Shown here: piece after piece, positions 36,280-48,299 of the stretch | How the letters are laid out: each line of letters starts with the position of its first letter | Numbering within the stretch: the first letter of the stretch is position 1 | NCBI GenBank assembly: GCA_011799875.1 | Contig: CM022303.1 | Span: 191,319,700 to 191,383,699 of the forward strand | Length of the DNA: 64,000 bases | Reading direction: 5' to 3' | DNA from: Thinopyrum elongatum | Taxonomy: Eukaryota > Streptophyta > Magnoliopsida > Poales > Poaceae | The notes under the pieces: generated by a model | The model's input: the letters and a program-made list of their open reading frames with translations, nothing else | Databases searched by the model: none | What the model was told of the DNA's origin: nothing | Translations under genes and position numbers: made by a program

Positions 36280-39211
36280 ATGTTCCTAGAGAAAACTAAG
36301 TTGAAAGATGATAGTAGCAATGATGCGGACTGGGTCCGTGATCTGAGGATTATCCTCATTGCTGCACAGAAGAATTATGTTCTTGATGCACCGCTAGGTG
36401 ACAGACCTATTGCAGGAGTAGATGCAGACGTTATGAACGTTTGTCAAGCTCGATATGATGACTACTTAATAGTTTAGTACGCCATGCTTTACGGCTTAGA
36501 ACCGGGACTTCAAAAATGTTTTGAACTCCACGGAGCATATGGGATGTTCCAAGAGCTGAAATTGGTATTTCAGACTCATGCCCCTGTCGAGAGGTATGAG
36601 ACCTCTACTTTGCCTACAAGATGGAGGAGAATAGCTCAGCCAGTGAGCATGTGCTCAGAATGTCTGGGTACTACAATCACTTGAATCAAATGGGAGTTAA
36701 TCTTCCAGATAAGATAGTGATTAACAGAGTTCTCTAGTCACTATCACCAAGCTACTAGAACTTTGTGATGAACTATAATATGCAAGGGATGACGAAAATG
36801 ATTCCCGAGCTCCTCGCGATGCTGAAATCGGCGAAGATAGAAATCAAGAAAGAGCATCAAGTGTTGATGGTTAAACAAGACCACTAGTTTCAAGAAAAAG
36901 GGCAAGGGAAAGAAAGGGAACTTCAAGAAGAATGGCAAGCAAGTTGCCACTCCTGGGAAGAAGCCCAAAGCTGGACCCAAGCCTGAAACTGAGTGTTTCT
37001 ACTGCAAAGGGAATGGTCACTGGAAGCGGAACTGCCCCAAATACTTGGCGGATAAGAAGGATGGCAAGGTGAACAAAGGTATATTTGATATACATGTTAT
37101 TGATGTGTACTTTACTAGTGTTCGTAGTAACCCCTGGGTATTTGATACCGGTTCAGTTGCTAAAGATTAGTAACTCGAAACAGGAGTTATAGAATAAACA
37201 GAGACTGGTTAAGGGCAAGGTGACGATGTGTGTTGGAAATGATTCCAAGGTTGATACGATCACCATCGCACACTACCTCTACCTTCGGGATTAGTGTTGA
37301 ACCTAAAAAAATGTTATTTGGCGTTTGCGTTGAGCATGAATATGATTGGATCATGTTTTATTGCAATACAGTTATTCATTTAAGTCAGAGAATAATTGTT
37401 GTTCTGTTTACATGAATAAAACCTTCTATGGCCATACACCCAATGTGAATGGTTTATTGAATCTCGATCGTAGTGATACACATATTCATAATATTGATGC
37501 CAAAAGATGCAAAGTTGATAATGATAGTGCAACATACTTGTGGCACTGCCGTTTAGATCATATTGGTGTAAAGCGCATGAAGAAACTCCATACAGATGGA
37601 CTTTTGGAATCACTTGATTATGAATCATTTGATACTTGCGAACCATGCCTCATGGGCAAGATGACTAAAACTCCGTTCTCCGGAACAATGGAGCGAGCTA
37701 ATGACTTATTGGAAATAATACATACCGATGTATGCGGTCCGATGAGTATTGAAGCAAGCACGCGGCGGGTATCGTTATTTTCTGACCTTCACAGATGATT
37801 TGAGTAGGTATGGGTATATCTACTTGATGAAACACAAGTCTGAAACATTTGAAAAGTTCAAAGAATTTCAGAGTGAAGTGGAGAATCATCGTAACAAGAA
37901 ATTAAAGTTTCTACGATCTGATCGTGGAGGCGAATATTTGAGTTACGAGTTTGGCCTTCATTTAAAACAATGTGGAATTGTTTCACAACTCACGCCACCT
38001 GAAACACCACAGCGTAATGGTGTGTCCGAACGTCGTAACCGTACTTTATTAGATATGGTGCGTTCTATGATGTCTCTTACCGATTTACCACTATTGTTTT
38101 GGGGTTATGCATTAGAGACAACCGCATTCACGTTAAATAGGGCACTGTCTAAATCCGTTGAGATGACACCGTATGAACTGTGGTTTGGCAAGAAACCTAA
38201 GCTGTCATTTCTTAAAAGTTTGGGGATGCGACACTTTTGTTAAAAGGCTTCAGCCTGATAAGCTCAAACCCAAAGCGGAGAAGTGTGTCTTCATAGAATA
38301 CCCGAAAGAAACTATTGGGTATACCTTCTACCACAGATCCGAAGGCAAAAATCTTTGTTGCTAAGAATGGGTCCTTTCTAGAGAAGGAGTTTCTCTCGAA
38401 AGAAGTGAGTGGGAGAAAAGTAGAACTTGATGAGGTAATTGTACCTTCTCTCGAATTGGAAAGTAGTACATCAGAGAAAGCCATTCCCATGATGCCTACA
38501 CCAACCAGAGAGGAAGCAAATGATGATGATCATGAAACTTCAGATCAAGTTACTACTGAACCTCATAGGTCGACCAGAACACGTTCCACACCAGAGTGGT
38601 ACAGCAATCCTGTTCTGGAAGTCATGTTGTTGGACAACAATGAACCTACGAACTATGAAGAAACTATGATGAGCCCAGATTCCGAAAAATGGCTTGAGGC
38701 CATGAAATCTGAGATAGGATCCATGTATGAGAACAAAGTGTGGACTTTGGTGGATTTGCCCGATGATCGGCAAGCCATAAAGAATAAATGGATCTTCAAG
38801 AGGAAGACGGACGCTGATGGTAATATCACTATCTATAAAGCTCGACTTGTCGCAAAAAAGGTTTTTGACAAGTTCAAGGGGTTGACTACGATGAGACTTT
38901 CTCACCTGTAGCGATGCTTAAGTCTGTCTGACTCATGTTAGCAATTGCCGCATTTTATGATTATGAAATCTGGCAAATGGACGTCAAAACTGCATTCCTT
39001 AATGGATTTCTTAAAGAAGAGTTGTATATGATGCAACCATAAGGTTTTGTCGATCCTAAAGATGCTAACAAAGTGTGAAAACTCCAGCGATCCATCTATG
39101 GACTGGTGCAAGCATCTCGGAGTTGGAATGTATGCTTTGATGAGGTGATCAAAGCATATGGTTTTATATAGACTTACGGTGAAGCATGTATTTACAAGAA
39201 AGTGAGTGGGA
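36280..39211 (+). pseudogene. Copia-1 gag-pol, 5' part (gag, protease, integrase, start of RT)
   Basis: Gag is recognisable from 36280 with a stop at 36475-36477; a CCHC knuckle CFYCKGNGHWKRNC lies near 36993. Protease motif FDTGS is near 37141. The integrase region runs 37529-38240 with the pre-integrase HxxxC/C block, then TFTDDLSRYGYIYL, SDRGGEYLS and the glutamate in NGVSERRNRT. RT starts near 38612 (SEKWLEAMKSEIGSMYENKVWTL split over the usual insert) and is cut by CACTA-2 at 39212. Several frameshifts and stops make it non-functional. The polyprotein would drive reverse transcription and integration in an intact member. Confidence 0.88.
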
Positions 39212-39239
39212 CACTACTGCAGGATGCTGGTAACGCGAC

Positions 39240-39920
39240 ACTACGATCAGAGACCCTTTGACGAAACTGTGTGCGATGCATTAATCGCAAACGGTGATGT
39301 AAAAAAACCGTCAAAAAAGATGCAAAACATTTGCGATGGCGGAGCCATCAAACACGGTTCCGATTTTAGTTGTGAGTGCGATGTAGGGCACACAGTTGAT
39401 CCATCTGAACTGTTTGCGATGAGGCAGAACAACAGAAATGGGTAGCCATATCAAGGTGTGCGCGATATATGCCATACAGTTCACTCAGGTGAATTGTTTG
39501 CTATTAGGGAGTGCAACAGAAACGGTTAGCCAGATCAAGGTGTGTGTGATATACGGCATACGGTTCACTCGGACGAACTGTTTTCGATTAGGGAACACAA
39601 CAGAAACGGTTCAACTTAACAAGATGTGTGTGATATGCGGCATACAGTTCACATAGATGAACTGTTTGCGATGAGCCAAAAGAACACAAACGAGTTGTGT
39701 AAACAAGATGTGTGTGATACGTGGCAAACAGCCGACTCGGATGAACTGTTTGCGATGAGAAATTACAACACAGACGGTTACTACAGTTAATTCGTGTGCG
39801 ATTCTGTGTGTACAAAAAACTTTGAAAATTGCAAACTAGTTTCTTGCGGTGGCTAGGAGTATCACACACGATGCGTCTGCGAGTATTTGTGTGCGATGAT
39901 TAGTAAGTTACACATACGTT
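39240..39920. repeat. CACTA-2 left subterminal repeats
   Basis: Units of about 80-86 bases share GAACTGTTTGCGATGAG, ACAGAAACGGTT and TGTGTGCGATAT (near 39410, 39490, 39570, 39660, 39745). Similar words occur at the other end (55190-55470). Confidence 0.8.
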
Positions 39921-40130
39921 TCCTTATGTTAACATGTGTGTGAATTTGCATTATGGACAGTTAATATGCAAATGCCTTCTGGATATCGGGCACACACTTA
40001 AACTCAATGAACTGTGTACGATACTAATACTTTCCATGAAAATTTAAGAACTTGGCTAACAGCATTTGAGTAACATATATATAGTGGTTACACTATTCGA
40101 CAAAAGGAGGATCTTCGTAACACGGTTTTG

Positions 40131-40270
40131 ACAACCATATGGTCCATATCTACATACTTAACATAGTAACAACTATCACATTTTAAGAGGCTGAGGGCCA
40201 ACAACCATATGGTCCATATCTACATACTTAACATAGTAACAACTAGCACATTTTAAGAGGCTGAGGGCCA
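40131..40270. repeat. 70-bp tandem duplication
   Basis: Units 40131-40200 and 40201-40270, each starting ACAACCATATGGTCCATA and ending GGCTGAGGGCCA, differ at one base (CTATCACA/CTAGCACA). They lie in the likely 3' UTR of the B3-like gene. Confidence 0.9.
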
Positions 40271-40280
40271 ACAATCACAA

Positions 40281-41897
40281 CTATCCGCTGGAAGCAGCTT
40301 GATCACGGCGACTCGGCATCTCATCAATGAAAAGGAAGAGCCCTCCTGTGCCTTGGTAGAGCATGAGTAGAACAGTGTCTCCAATTTTCCAATATGGATG
40401 CATTGCCACGACAAGCGAGAACTTGTTAATTTGAATGGTTCCATTTCTATGGGAAATGCAGTACCTTGCAATCACTTTGGCGTTATTAGCAGGCACAAGT
40501 GTAATTCGACCACGCTGGGAAATCGATCCAGGAACTGCTATAGTTGGCAATTTCTGTTGAAATGTAGAATAAAAACCAATTGTAATATATCGTTGAAGAT
40601 ATATATAGTTTATGAGCATCAACATAAAAATAAGACTTTGTACCAGCGTTTTGTGCACACAATTGGTCTTGTTCAATGTGTGCACCATAGGTATAATTAA
40701 TCCCATCCAAAATCCAGCGTTCATACACTGTGCTATCTCTATCAGATTATCAACAAAGTTTATGACATGCTTCAAGTCCTTCCAGTGAAATTTGGTACGC
40801 TTAGTAACATACAGATCATTCACTATGCATCCAACATATCCTGCTTAAAAGGTGGAAAGGTATTATTTATTCAGAACATGGCAAAAGAATATATAGTGTG
40901 CATAAATTGGTAAATAGAATTTGTTACTGCCTAGGAACGGAGTCAGAAAATGAAATCACAATTGGTTGCTTAAATAGTGATCAATTAGTCAGAACAAATA
41001 CCCCGATTTTGCTAAGTAATATGCTAGCATGGAGAAAGTTGAAAGGACACTAACCTCGATCAGACTTTGATCGGCTGATGACGTTGGGGAAGTAAACATC
41101 CATGTTTATTAGACCAGGCTGTGGTGCACGCACTAGAATTTTACTGCCAGCTTTCAGTTCATAACACTTAGACATTTTTCTCCAAAGGTCCGCATCAAAA
41201 TAGAAGTGACCATCTTTATCAAGTTTTACGCTAACCGTCATTGTAAATCCATGCTGCGTTGACAATATGACATCCATGGAGTCATCAACAAAGTAAAGCC
41301 CAAGATTTCCTTCTACTCCTGTTCTTGCAAAGCAAGGGATGTACTGCTTGAAATGAAAATTAAGATCGTAAATTAGATATATTGAAATAATAGAGCAAGA
41401 TGCAAATATGGGAGTAACTGATAGAACAGATCAATATATAGATGAAAGCAAAGTACAAAAATATATAATTAAAAATAGATAATATAACAAAGCTTTGATG
41501 CAAATATGAGAGTAACTGAATGAACAATACATCATATATTTGCCTAATATAGGGGGGGGGGGGAATCGGCTTCGACATCTAGGCTGCACGTGGCACCGTA
41601 CCTTTTATCCAAATGTAGCAACAGACGGTATATGTTCACAAATTTAGGCCATGCCAACCGTGGTAGGTTGAGATTGAACATACCGAGCGCTCCCTGAAGT
41701 CATCCGGAATGGTGAGATAGAACTTCGTTTCCGACTGCCACCGACCACACTTGCCTGATTTGTGCTCACACTGTGGACACATGAATAAAAACCCTCGAAT
41801 CAGAATCCACGGCGATTTCCACCAGTTGATTAACAACGACGGACGGACTGTGATAAGAGAGGAGTGAATATTTCACTAAGTTGATTACCTTCTCCAT
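40281..41897 (-). CDS. Five-exon gene for a two-domain B3-like protein in CACTA-2
   Basis: Exons (minus): 41889-41897, 41684-41770, 41055-41346, 40644-40840, 40281-40553; all junctions are GT-AG and the phases fit, giving about 285 residues with no stop. The start MEK comes from a 9-base first coding exon joined to CEHKSGKCGRWQSETKFY. Domain 1 (about 15-125): FYLTIPDDFRERS, then LSTQHGFTMTVSVKLDKDGH and AGSKILVRA. Domain 2 (about 195-270): KLPTIAVPGSISQRGRITL, ARYCISHRNGTIQI, GDTVLLMLYQGTGGLFLFI. These strand patterns resemble the plant B3 DNA-binding fold, here inferred. The LTR element sits 160 bases upstream of the ATG. Role could be host-gene capture or an element protein binding subterminal repeats. 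Confidence 0.6.
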
Positions 41898-42056
41898 GAG
41901 AAAAATCCCCGGCCCAATCCCGTAGAAAACCCCAATCGACCAGAGTCTAGAATGTCAGTGCAGATAGGCGGCGGAAAGCGGTAGGGGCAAAATCCCGTGC
42001 CGTTTGGAGCGCGACCTCCGCCCGCCGACAACAGCCGTCGAGCTTAGGGTGGCCGC

Positions 42057-42539
42057 TGACGGTGTCCTGGACTAGGGGGTACTCACCATGTTGCCTCCCG
42101 ACTAGTGGGTTGGGCCGAGGACCCCCGTGGCGGTTCACTAATGGGCCAGTTCGGACAGCCGATGACATATACGAGGAAGATTCCACAAGACTTGGTGATC
42201 AAGACAAGGACTCCTCTCCACTGACGTAGCCGACTAGGACTCTTGTTATCCCAGGCCTCCGGTACATTATATAAGCCGAGGCCAGGCTCGTTGATAGACG
42301 GATTATGACATTACTCATCATACCCCTTGGGTTTAGACCACAATATATGATCTCGAGGTAGATCAACTCTGTACCTTGATACTTCATCAATATAAACAAG
42401 AGCAGGACGTAGGGTTTTACCTCCATAGAGAGGGCCCGAACCTGGGTAAAACACCGTGTTCATCGTCTCTGTTACCATCGATCCTAGATCCACAGCTCGG
42501 GACCCCCTACCCCGAGGTCTGCCGGTTTTGACACCGACA
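42057..42539 (+). repeat. 5' LTR of the LARD-like element
   Basis: From TGACGGTGTCCTGGACTAGG to GTTTTGACACCGACA. TATATAA lies at 42268-42274. The following bases ATGGTGCTTTCATTGAGAG occupy the primer-binding position. Confidence 0.92.
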
Positions 42540-45500
42540 ATGGTGCTTTCATTGAGAGTTCCACTGTGTGATCGGCAATGGATCAATGGCTCGCTTGCAG
42601 ATCAACTGCGACGTCGGCATATTCGTGGCCGGCTCGACTGGTCACCTTGGCTCGACCGAGGACTGTCCTCTGCCTACGATCGTCATGTTCGGATGAGGGC
42701 CTTCATCAACATCAACTCCGATCTCTATCAAGATCGTGGAGGAATCATCTATATAGCTCGGGGGCTCAACTTCAACATTGTCCTCGGGCGATCGTGCTAT
42801 TTTTCTATACAGCGGATTCGTATTCGCTGTCGCCGCTTCCTCAAGTGTCGCTTTGACGATTGCTTTGGTGGCATAGTGCTGAATTGTGTATATAACAACC
42901 CTGTAAAATTTCGCCGAGTTCCGATGGAGGAATCTCCGGCGATCTCCGATATACCGGAGCCTTGTCGAATCTGGACGGGAATCTGGATGAGTTTGGAGCG
43001 TGGTGTCCAGCATCTAGTTCGGACGTCCTTTGGAAGATCCAACAGTTGATCGGTTGCGGAATTGCTATATCCACCACCCCTCAAAATTTCAGCTCGATCC
43101 GACGGTTCAAACTCCGGGAACCTTCCGATGAGTGGACCAATTTTCAGATCTGTTTTCTGCGCGAATATGGATCCGACCCGAATTCATGTTTCTTTATGAA
43201 CGTGATATTGGACAACCTTTTTAAAGGAATTTTCTTCTAGGGTATTGTGTGTTGTTTTTAAACACGTGCCCATAAAATTTTAAGCCTCCTCTGAGGTAAT
43301 CTTCACCATCACGCTGGTGTCAAACCAGTCCGGCAATATTGCTCCACGGCTGCCGACCTGCACTAGACGCGTCGTCGCTTTTTGAGCCGAGCTCAACTTC
43401 TTCGGATCATCATCTCAGGCGAGCCGAACAAGAGTTCGGAATCGCCAAGGATAAATCATCACCAACATCGCCGCCCCACGGATTACACGGAGCGGGAACA
43501 CCGGCATCGCCGCATGGTCACTTCATCAAGCCGGCATTGACCGCGTCACAAGTTACGACCTGCGTCGGCATGGCCGCACTATTGCTTCTTCAAGCCGATG
43601 TCCATCACACCGAACTGCTTCAACACCTCGGCTGACATGGCAACTGCAACGTCTCCTTACCGACCTGCTTCGTCACCTCGGCTAGACCGGGGGCTTCGCC
43701 ATCTCTTCATCAACCTACTCCGGAGACTTCGGCATCACCAGCCGACCAGCTTCGTTACGTTAGCTGGACCGGGGGCTTTGCCTCGGCGAGACAATCTTTG
43801 CCAGCATCGCCATGCCGTCGCTTCATCAACCATCAGGCAATGGGTGTGTGGATCGAGTCCCAATTTTGGGAGTAACCTTTCTTCGGACTGCTACAACAAA
43901 TAAACCAGGTGCTATTAATCCTAGCAATTTTTGCTTGTTTGGGTTTATTTTTCCCAAGGAATTATTACTCTGGTTTGTTCCATCATCTGTACACAGGTTT
44001 ATCAAATGGTGGCCACATTAACGACGGTCGCATGGTGGTTCAGTCAGTTTCCGTACATAGTTCGGCGAATGCCGCATCCGGAACTCGGACCGACCTGTGA
44101 ATTCGGGCTTTGCCACGCCTTTACCGCATCACGCCGACGCCCTGCATCGACATTGACTTCGGCGCCAGGCCACATCTCTTTAAATAAATTATTTTTGCGA
44201 AAAGCAATTATGCAAGGATTTTATATATATTTATATTATTCTTTTTGGACCGCACTATTCTATGTGTGCAGGTGATTGACTTCGACCGCGTCACGCGGTC
44301 ATTTCGGCAAGCCAATGTCGTCGTCCCAATTGGCATAAATCGGCTCGCATGATCATCTTGTTGATTGAATTGCCATACCGACATGTTCGGTTGCCCCGGG
44401 GACTTTGGCATCATCAAGAGGGTCCTACCTCGTTGGGTGTTTGGCGCACGGGCCATATTTCTTTTATTACTCACTTTGCATGAATTATTAATCATGCAAC
44501 CTTTTTTTTATTACTGTTATCTCCGGCTTGCACTATCTTCCGTGCGCAGGTAAATGATCCGGATTGGGCAGCGCTGTCACCTCGGCTGGACCGGGGGCTT
44601 CGTCATCACTTCATTAACTCACACCGGGAACTTCGGCGTCATACTGTCGGCCTACTCCGTCGCCTCGGACGGACGGGGGGTTCCACCTCGCCACATTGGC
44701 CGTGCTGTGTCGCCACTTCGGAGTGCCGAGCTCTTCGCTCCTCCATCTCGGGACCGGCTTAGGGGATGGGACCTCGTCCCGCCGTAAACTCGGACCGCGT
44801 CATCGATGCCGAGCACATTAACCAGCTAAGTCGCTTTCATGCCCAAAGTTTTAAATTTTTAATTTGTGTTTGGTTCGACCGTGCTCACGTGAGTTGTTTG
44901 TTAAAAGAAACTCCCTTTACCCATGTTAGCTGGGGCTCTTAAATTTACATGAGCCGTTTTATAATAAGTGTGTTTTCTTCTTGCTTGTTGCAAAGTCTTT
45001 TTCTATCACTCCTTCCTCGACTCGAGTGTGTGGTCAATAGCCGGATAGCCTGGGTCCGATCTTGATCCACTTGCAGTCTTGAGATCAGATGTGTCATGTT
45101 AAAGCACGACAGAAGCACAAATTTTTTTTAGACCAATTTTCGGATTGGCACCAATTGACTTGATTTAGTTCGGACGTGGAGTTTCCGCATAAGTCTTTTG
45201 GTTTTTAAGCCTATGGCACTTTTAAACTATTTGTGTGTTTCCAGAATAAGTCTCGCAGTGCAACGCCGGACACCTTTAGAGATTCGGCAAAACATTCTCG
45301 GGTATTGCTTTATATGCATCGGTTTTGAATTGTGTCTTTGGTCAATACTTGGGTTGCCCGGCTCCTGTGCTTGCCTCCTACGTTTCGCTTTGTTCGGCTA
45401 GGTGTGCAAAGGGAGAACCACTGCGATTGTGCTTCCAGCTAGCATGGTTAAGCGCCTCAGTGGAGAAAGCCGAAAACTGACTGTCACAATAAGTGTAAAC

Positions 45501-47662
45501 TGGTCAGCGATCCGATGACTGTGTTAAATTATAAGATCGATAGAGGTCACCCCATGTTAAATGACGGTCCGTTCATAACATTGGCCGAAGTGTTTACGGC
45601 TTGACCTCGACTGTCGCCGAACACTAACTGGGGGCTAGTAACTGGCCTCCCAACTTTAAGCTCCTATGACTAGGTGAAAGTTATAAAGCCCGCATATCTG
45701 ATTGCCTCATTTCCGCTAACACAAACGCCTTCGGGCACCGAGACATCAGCTAAGGGTTGTTTTGTTATTGCGAAAAACACCCTGCGTAGCATCTACAAGG
45801 GGGTGGAAGCCGACGATGGGCCACTTTCAAATGATAAATGGTCGCAACGGAGTCAAAATAAACATATCATCGGCGTTTGTATTTAATATACGAGGGCCTC
45901 CTTCCGCAATCATCGTTATAAAGCCATAAATATGCATCAATTTGACTTAAGATTTTGGCCAAGCTGGGTTGCCTGGCTCCTGTGCTTACCCCTACGTTCC
46001 CGATTGTTCGGCTAGGTGGTAAAGGTAGCACCTCTGTGATTGTTACTACTGGGTCATCCGAGTAAGTACCTCAGACTGGGTGAAGCCGAAAGCTAGCAAT
46101 CTTAAAGGATCACATTGGTCGGCAACAACGGAAGTGAAAATTTTGGTTCATTAATACCATAGAGTTCGGGAACTTTTCCCGAACTAAATCCTCAATATTT
46201 TCCTCCCACATTGATCGGAGGTGAGGTTTCATGATCATGATAAGCATGACGACCCAAAGAAAGGAACCGATAGCGGGACTATTTTCTTTGGAAGATGTTT
46301 CTTACGTTAAAACGTAATATAACATATCTCTCCGTGTACCTTTGTTTATAAAACCGTATGACCGGATTGCCTTGTTTTCCATAAATCTTTGCCCTTATAA
46401 CGGCTTTATAAAGTAGGAAAACACTCCTCGGCTACTGGCCGAAGAGGTTGAAGCCGATGGTCGGTCAACAAAGTTTTGTACAATGCGGATCCGAGCACTA
46501 ATGATGTAAAGTACTTGGATACATAGAGTCATTACACATAATTTGTGATTTTACTATGGATATCGATCCTTAATTCGGCCACCCGTGCCCGCATTAAGAC
46601 TCGGGGGCTACTGGGCTTCGAGCTTATTATTTACAAATATTAAAGGGGCACATCGATCCCCTGATCTGGTGTTGCCACCCGACCAGTGTCTCGGGGGCTA
46701 CTGCATTGCTTGTTCAATGCAGAAAATTCAAAGTGCTTAGTGTTCGGCTTGACCGAACTATAGGCAAACACGTCTTCGGACAACAACAGGTACCATCTGG
46801 ACCTATCTGGCATCAAGCTAATATATTACGGCAACTTCTCAAGACCCTCTCTCAAGGGCCCGTTCGCCGATCACTATTATCTCTAATATATTACACTGCG
46901 TTTCTATTCCTACGTATGCTGCCGAGCTAGGAGTTGATCCTTAGGCCGATTTCGTGCATCGACCTGAGTCTCAGGGGCTACTTGGATCAGCGGTTTCATG
47001 TTTTCCTTCAGGTGCATCTCGGGTTTTAGACCGACACACACCTTGAGGGCTACTGGCTATATATCTCGGCGGAGAATAAATTGCACCAATCAAAAGTATT
47101 CACAAAAAATCAGCCCGCAGTCGGGGTGGTGCACCACCTCGGAAGCAGTCCGGCATAAAGCTTGGGCGCCAGTGGCTGGCTCCATAGAGGGCACTTCCGG
47201 CATTAAGCTCGGCTGAATTCATTCAATCTTTTAAAGACCGAGGTAGTTTATGACACCTCGGACGCTGACCATCGTTAGAGCTCGGATACAGTCCGGCGTT
47301 AGAGCTCGGATACAGTCCGGCGTTGGAGCTCGGATACAGTCTGGCGTTGGTGCTCGGCTACAAAAGATACCTCAAATACAGTCCGGCGTTGGAGCTCGGA
47401 TGCAAGAGGACACCACCGCATGGGAACAACTTCAAACCCGAGGTGTGGTGTAAAAAATAACAAGGCATTGATAAAGGCCGAGAATTTAAAGGGGCTCCTC
47501 GGATACCCGACGTATGAACTCTTCGGATACACCTCGGTGATCCTCAAGATCGGAGATGGGAAGATTTGTTGAACCAGTTTTCAAGACCGACGACCGAAGA
47601 TGAAGAACAGTTCGGAAGAATCGAGGAGCGTCCCCAACTTGAAGACCGGTTCAGGGGGCTAC
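42540..47662 (+). other. Internal region of the LARD-like element
   Basis: Open frames up to about 200 codons occur (for example near 42456-43049) but none has a recognised domain. GGCTGGACCGGGGGCTTCG-type words recur near 43680, 43765 and 44585, and CTCGGGGGCTACTG-type words near 46600-47050, suggesting ancient internal duplication. It ends with a polypurine-like TTCAGGGGGCTAC. Confidence 0.6.
47272..47400. repeat. 24-bp tandem repeat GTTAGAGCTCGGATACAGTC-CGGC
   Basis: About four imperfect units of a 24-base sequence containing GAGCTCGGATACAGTC, plus an isolated fifth after a gap. Confidence 0.8.
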
Positions 47663-48145
47663 TGACGGTGTCCTGGACTAGGGGGTACTCACCATGTTGC
47701 CTCCCGACCAGTGGGTTGGGCCGAGGACACCCGTGGCGGTTCACTAATGGGCCAGTTCGGACAGCCGATGACATATACGAGGAAGATTCCACAAGACTTG
47801 GTGATCAAGACAAGGACTCCTCTCCACCGACGTAGCCGACTAGGACTCTTGTTATCCTAGGCCTCCGGTACATTATATAAGCCGAGGCCAGGCTTGTTGA
47901 TAGACGGATTATGACATTACTCATCATACCCCTTGGGTTTAGACCACAACATATGATCTCGAGGTAGATCAACTCTGTACCTTGATACTTCATCAATATA
48001 AACAAGAGCAGGACGTAGGGTTTTACCTGCATAGAGAGGGTCCGAACCTGGGTAAAACACCGTGTTCATCGTCTCTGTTACCATCGATCCTAGATCCACA
48101 GCTCGGGACCCCCTACCCCGAGGTCTGCCGGTTTTGACACCGACA
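47663..48145 (+). repeat. 3' LTR of the LARD-like element
   Basis: 483 bases, aligned without gaps to the 5' LTR; differences are mostly C/T. Confidence 0.92.
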
Positions 48146-48299
48146 GCCGCCGCGATAGAAGTTGATGAGGTGCAGAGTTGCGGAGGAGTCCGCGGCGAGT
48201 GGGTGGGGACGAAGTGGGCGAGGGTTTTCTTTTTTCCTTTTGCATGTGTGGGTGAACACACACGGTTCGCAGAGGCGATGGAGATGAATCGTGTGCGAT

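Larger units (their letters stand above)
42057..48145 (+). mobile_element. 6.1-kb LTR retrotransposon without recognisable gag-pol (LARD-like)
   Basis: Identical-length 483-bp LTRs (42057-42539, 47663-48145), TG...CA ends, and 5-bp target duplication GCCGC (42052-42056, 48146-48150). The 5.1-kb interior shows no protease, RT or integrase motif; it is rich in repeated GACCGGGGGCTTCG and GAGCTCGGATACAG words. LTRs differ at 8 positions by my count. Gypsy-type mobilisation is likely but not shown. Confidence 0.9.

Noticed and set aside
42456..43240. Frames of up to 197 codons after the LTR
   Set aside because: Start inside the LTR and match no gag motif; kept only as internal LARD sequence.
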